Shown: positions 6,786 through 9,211 of the stretch, one piece after another
Numbering within the stretch: the stretch's first letter is position 1
Layout: the number at the start of each line of letters is the position of its first letter
From: Candidatus Latescibacterota bacterium
Lineage (GTDB): Bacteria; Latescibacterota; UBA2968; UBA8231
Reading direction: 5' to 3'
NCBI GenBank assembly: GCA_021295675.1
Contig: JAGWBY010000143.1
Span: forward strand, 1 to 9,211
DNA: 9,211 bases
Program-made: the position numbers and the translations under genes
The notes under the pieces: model-generated
Told to the model about the DNA's origin: nothing
Databases searched by the model: none
The model's input: the letters and a program-made list of their open reading frames with translations, nothing else

Positions 6786-7070
6786 ATGAATTTTCGATTC
6801 TATATTGATCTAGATACTGAGCAGCCCCACATTTACAAACACGATGTTGACGAGAATGAAGTGAAAGACGTGATGCTCAATGCGCTGGAACATCGCCCCG
6901 GTCGCGACGGTGCTCGTTTAGCTCTGGGGCAGACGCGTGGCGGTCGGTATCTGCGCGTTGTCTACAAGCCCGATGATTATCCTCCCGATAGCTTCTTCAT
7001 TATTACCGCTTTTGATATACGCGGTAATGAATTGAGGAGTCTTCGCCGCCGCCAACGCAGGAGAGGATAA
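6786..7070 (+). CDS. Putative BrnT/DUF4258-like toxin
   Basis: A 94-residue basic protein. The order of elements matches the BrnT/DUF4258 (RelE-like) ribonuclease toxins: an N-terminal strand with an H.Y.H segment (HIYKHDVDENEVKDVM), then RPGRDGARLALGQT, then GGRYLRVVYKPD, then FFIITAFDIRG, and an Arg-rich end. Toxins of this fold cleave mRNA and stop translation; activity here is inferred only. The ribosome binding site is weak (GGAA 8 bases upstream), as is common for toxins. It is followed 90 bases later by a small acidic protein that looks like its partner, giving toxin-first gene order as in brnTA. It may be a stability module or a chromosomal remnant. Assignment to a fold group is moderate; the exact family needs a profile search. 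Confidence 0.7.
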   Translation: MNFRFYIDLDTEQPHIYKHDVDENEVKDVMLNALEHRPGRDGARLALGQTRGGRYLRVVYKPDDYPPDSFFIITAFDIRGNELRSLRRRQRRRG

Positions 7071-7082
7071 GGTGCCGACTCT

Positions 7083-7139
7083 GCCCTAAACAAGGAGGGC
7101 AACATCTCATGCAACGTATCATCCTCGCCTAAAAGGCGA
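7083..7139 (+). other. Hairpin-flanked seven-codon reading frame with strong RBS
   Basis: The spacer between the putative toxin and antitoxin genes holds AAGGAGG (7092-7098), then an ATG at 7109 that opens a seven-codon frame (MQRIILA) ending in TAA at 7130-7132. GCCCT (7083-7087) can pair with AGGGC (7096-7100), covering part of the ribosome binding site. TCGCCT (7125-7130) pairs with AGGCGA (7134-7139) around a three-base loop that includes the stop codon. The layout resembles a leader peptide or a decayed gene start. The stems are short (5 and 6 pairs), so this could be chance. Confidence 0.3.
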
Positions 7140-7160
7140 CAGGCTCCTGGAGAAAGCTAT

Positions 7161-7382
7161 ATGAATAAAATAGATAGAAATAAATACCCCGAGGGATGGA
7201 ATCAAGAGCGCGTCCAGAGGGTCATTAAACACTACGAAAACCAGAGCGAAGAAGACGCCATCGCTGAAGATGAGGCGGCCTTTGAACAGGGCTATACTGT
7301 GATGCAGGTGCCTCTCGAACTGGCCCCCGTCGTGCGTCAACTCATCGCCTTGATGGAAGAGAAAACCAGTGCCGCTTCCTGA
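7161..7382 (+). CDS. Putative antitoxin of the toxin-antitoxin pair
   Basis: A 73-residue acidic protein with no signal peptide or membrane segment. It begins with YPEGWNQERVQRVIKHYENQ, an amphipathic helix, followed by the acidic run SEEDAIAEDEAAFEQ and a C-terminal VMQVPLELAPVVRQLIALMEE. Small proteins of this pattern are commonly found next to BrnT/DUF4258-like toxins, and I assign the antitoxin role from position, size and charge rather than from a recognised DNA-binding fold. GGAG at 7149-7152, 8 bases upstream, supports the ATG. The 90-base gap from the toxin gene is wider than the overlap or few bases usual in such operons, so separate translation control of the antitoxin is possible. 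Confidence 0.6.
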   Translation: MNKIDRNKYPEGWNQERVQRVIKHYENQSEEDAIAEDEAAFEQGYTVMQVPLELAPVVRQLIALMEEKTSAAS

Positions 7383-7617
7383 GCCGCGATATTCCGTACA
7401 TCAATCGGTATTACCTCGCCCCGATTTTGAACAACGAATCGGGCGAATCGTCCACTAAGATCATAGAGCGGTTCTTCGGTGCCTTATCCGGGACTGAAAA
7501 ACGCCTCGTGCGTTGCGGAGCCAGCCCGTCGCTCAATCCACACCTTTTTCTTTCCGCAGCTAGCAGTCCGGCCATAGTATTGTGGCCGCAAGCAGACGGT
7601 CTCCAAAGGAGATTTGT
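7383..7617 (+). other. Gene-poor stretch with a possible coding remnant
   Basis: No recognisable gene lies between the putative antitoxin and the dehydrogenase. One frame stays open from inside the antitoxin gene to a TGA at 7619-7621 and reads RDIPYINRYYLAPI near 7385-7426, then a less protein-like tail. A TTG at 7427 would give a 64-residue product with no evident ribosome binding site. Its stop overlaps the dehydrogenase ATG by the ATGA pattern, but those last codons are simply that gene's ribosome binding site. It may be a decayed gene end or non-coding spacer. No promoter or terminator is clear here. Confidence 0.35.
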
Positions 7618-8586
7618 ATGAACGTCCCCCCTACCGACGGCATCCGCGTCGCCGTCACCGACCTTGAAGCATTAGTCGTCGAGATTTTCAAGGCCGTGCC
7701 AATACCGGAAGATCACGCTCGGCTCATCGCTGGCAAACTAGTCGAATGCGACCTGCGCGGCGTCGTCAGCCACGGCACCCTCCAAGTCAATCGCTACGTC
7801 CGCTCATTCCAAGACGGACAAATCCGCATACTCAAGGAGGGACCAACCACCGCCGCGCTCTCCGGCGACGGCGGCTTGGGCTACCTCGTCGCCACCAAGG
7901 GCATGGAAATGGCTATCGCCAAGGCCCAAGAAGTTGGAATCGGCGCGACCACCTCCACCTACCACGCTCATCTTGGTAGCACCGGCAACTACGCACGCAT
8001 GGCCATGCGCGCAGACCTAATCGGCATCTCCACCTCCGGTCGCAATGCCTCCGATCGCTACGATCGCGATTCGACGATTCGAGGCTCCATCCAAGGCAGC
8101 CCACCCCTAGCCTTCGGCATGCCGTCCGGAGAGGGCAAACCGACCTTCCTACTCGATTTCGCTAGCCACTACGCAATCGACGACGAGACCTTCCTGAAGT
8201 ACCCGCCGGTTTTCATCAAGGCCATCGGCATTTCGCACGTGGGCAATATCCTATCGGGTACTTTGGGAGGGCAGATGCTGACGGAGTTTTCTCGTGGCAA
8301 CATCGAATTCACCGGAGCCGATCAATCGGGCTTCTTCCTCGCCATGGACGTGAACTGCTTTTCCGATCTCGACGCTTTCAAGGCCGATATGGACCACCTG
8401 ATGGACGAGGCCAGTCGCATGAAGCCACTGCCCAGTTTCGACGAGTCCTTCCTACCCGGCGGCAAGGAGCTAGCGCGGGAAACTGAGTACCGCAGAGATG
8501 GCGTGCCGATTTCAGCGCAAGCAGTCGAGGGGCTTGAGGAAGTAGCAAAAGAATTCTCCATCGCCACTCCGTGGCAGCGCAACTGA
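7618..8586 (+). CDS. Ldh_2 family (malate/L-lactate dehydrogenase-like) oxidoreductase
   Basis: A 322-residue cytoplasmic enzyme of the Ldh_2 family, NAD(P)H-dependent reductases of 2-oxo acids, ureidoglycolate and imine substrates with a fold unlike classical lactate dehydrogenase. The catalytic signature DLRGVVSHG is present (R47, S51, H52), followed by YHAHLGSTGNYA (H118; cofactor region) and SPPLAFGMPSGEGKPTFLLDFAS. After this the usual P.GW..D..G.PT segment and the GG.KG motif are replaced by a shorter YAIDDETFLKYPPVFIKAIG. K201 there may stand in for the conserved Lys. This marks a divergent subfamily whose substrate I cannot name. AAAGGAG at 7605-7611, 6 bases upstream, selects the ATG at 7618 over an upstream in-frame ATG at 7582. 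The sulfatase-like gene starts 42 bases downstream on the same strand, suggesting co-transcription. Confidence 0.87.
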   Translation: MNVPPTDGIRVAVTDLEALVVEIFKAVPIPEDHARLIAGKLVECDLRGVVSHGTLQVNRYVRSFQDGQIRILKEGPTTAALSGDGGLGYLVATKGMEMAIAKAQEVGIGATTSTYHAHLGSTGNYARMAMRADLIGISTSGRNASDRYDRDSTIRGSIQGSPPLAFGMPSGEGKPTFLLDFASHYAIDDETFLKYPPVFIKAIGISHVGNILSGTLGGQMLTEFSRGNIEFTGADQSGFFLAMDVNCFSDLDAFKADMDHLMDEASRMKPLPSFDESFLPGGKELARETEYRRDGVPISAQAVEGLEEVAKEFSIATPWQRN

Positions 8587-8628
8587 GGCAACCTTCCGCA
8601 GCACGCGACCCAAAAACGGAGCTAAAAA

Positions 8629-9211
8629 ATGAATATCGCGCTCATCGTGATTGACACCCTCCGCTACGATTATATCGGTACAAACGGCAATACCTATATC
8701 GAAACGCCAAATATCGACCGCTTTGCAGCAAAAGCATGGGCATTCGACCGCGCCTTCTGCGCCAGCTTCCCAACGATCCCGTACCGGAGGCCCTTCCATC
8801 CGTGGCAGCCGCTGCGCCACGAACGACAGACCCTCCCCTCGACGCTGGCCGAACGCGGCTATGCCACGCAACTGATCCACGATACCCCACACCTCGTCAA
8901 CGGCGGCCACAACTTCGATTGGCCCTTTCACGCGTGGACATTCATCCGTGGGGCTGAAGTTGATCGCGACTGGATCGACGATTCCGCGGCTTGGCCGGAC
9001 AACTGGTGCCATCAACCCATGTTTGCCTGCCTCGGTGAAAACGCCGCGAGAAGCGGGCTCCTCCAGACCTACGCCCGGGCGAACCGCAACCGCAAAAGAC
9101 CGGAGGATTGGAACTGCGCAAAGTTGTTCAGAAGCGCGGCCCAATTCCTCAAAGACAATGCGCAGCGCGAGAATTTCTTCCTCTGGGTGGATTGTTTCGA
9201 TCCCCACGAAC
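8629..9211 (+). CDS. Sulfatase/alkaline-phosphatase superfamily enzyme, 3'-truncated by the window
   Basis: An open frame runs from ATG 8629 to the window end (194 codons) with no stop. CGGAG at 8617-8621 lies 7 bases upstream. It begins NIALIVIDTLRYDYIG, the metal-binding N-terminal strand of sulfatases (D9, T10), followed by ETPNIDRFAAKAWAFDRAFC. The active-site segment is SFPTIPYR: Thr49 sits where sulfatases carry the Cys or Ser that becomes formylglycine (C-x-P-x-R), so Thr may act as nucleophile as in phosphodiesterase members of the superfamily. LAERGYATQLIHDTPH, GGHNFDWPFHAWTFIRGAE and FFLWVDCFDPHE follow, all typical of this sulfatase-like group. Directly after PYR the frame goes to RPFHPWQPL, skipping the TD..TGR stretch I expect, so an in-frame deletion of about ten residues is likely. 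No signal peptide is seen, so it is cytoplasmic. Confidence 0.87.
   Translation, partial: MNIALIVIDTLRYDYIGTNGNTYIETPNIDRFAAKAWAFDRAFCASFPTIPYRRPFHPWQPLRHERQTLPSTLAERGYATQLIHDTPHLVNGGHNFDWPFHAWTFIRGAEVDRDWIDDSAAWPDNWCHQPMFACLGENAARSGLLQTYARANRNRKRPEDWNCAKLFRSAAQFLKDNAQRENFFLWVDCFDPHE

Noticed and set aside
8512..9207. Long minus-strand reading frame of 231 codons
   Set aside because: It is antisense to the sulfatase-like gene and the dehydrogenase end, with no recognisable domain; the plus strand carries clear family motifs.

Overview
The window is bacterial chromosomal DNA, fairly GC-rich and densely coding, with Shine-Dalgarno sites before most genes. No phage genes, transposases, rRNA, tRNA or CRISPR arrays were seen. 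The gene mix is a PhoR/PhoB-type two-component pair, a secreted coiled-coil protein, a DapA-like aldolase, an M81/MlrC-like protein, an Ldh_2 oxidoreductase, a sulfatase-like enzyme and a small BrnT-like toxin-antitoxin pair. This resembles uncultured marine or sponge-associated lineages such as Latescibacterota or Poribacteria. That placement comes from memory of gene content and is weak.

Bases 1-1413 hold the 3' part of a sensor histidine kinase and, overlapping it by 8 bases, its OmpR/PhoB-family response regulator. The kinase is broken near base 569. The reading frame shifts, and the F-box that should lie between the G1 and G2 ATP-binding boxes is missing. Bases 1414-1538 carry a pair of perfect 8-base direct repeats with an 11-base period. 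Read on the minus strand they match the PhoB 'pho box' layout. Immediately downstream is a 688-residue exported protein (1539-3605) with an unusual layout: signal peptide, TPR-like helices, a long Gln/Met-rich coiled coil with an internal duplication, and two tandem beta-sandwich modules like the sugar-binding domain of family 2 glycosidases. The regulator probably controls this gene directly.

Bases 3671-6644 look like a small metabolic island: a DapA-superfamily lyase on the plus strand, converging with a minus-strand pair in which an M81/MlrC-like metalloprotein is followed with no gap (TGA-ATG) by a class I SAM methyltransferase. The DapA-like enzyme keeps the Schiff-base lysine but has Trp where the catalytic Tyr normally sits.

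Bases 6786-7382 encode a BrnT/DUF4258-like putative toxin and a putative antitoxin, separated by a 90-base spacer that contains two small hairpins and a seven-codon reading frame with a strong ribosome binding site. After a gene-poor stretch (7383-7617) come a divergent Ldh_2-family NAD(P)-dependent dehydrogenase and the start of a sulfatase/alkaline-phosphatase-superfamily enzyme. The latter has Thr at the nucleophile position and appears to lack about ten residues right after the active-site motif. These two genes are probably co-transcribed.

The points most worth checking are the pho-box-linked secreted protein, the two motif-removing short deletions (kinase and sulfatase), which may be real or assembly artefacts, and the altered active sites of the DapA-like and sulfatase-like enzymes.
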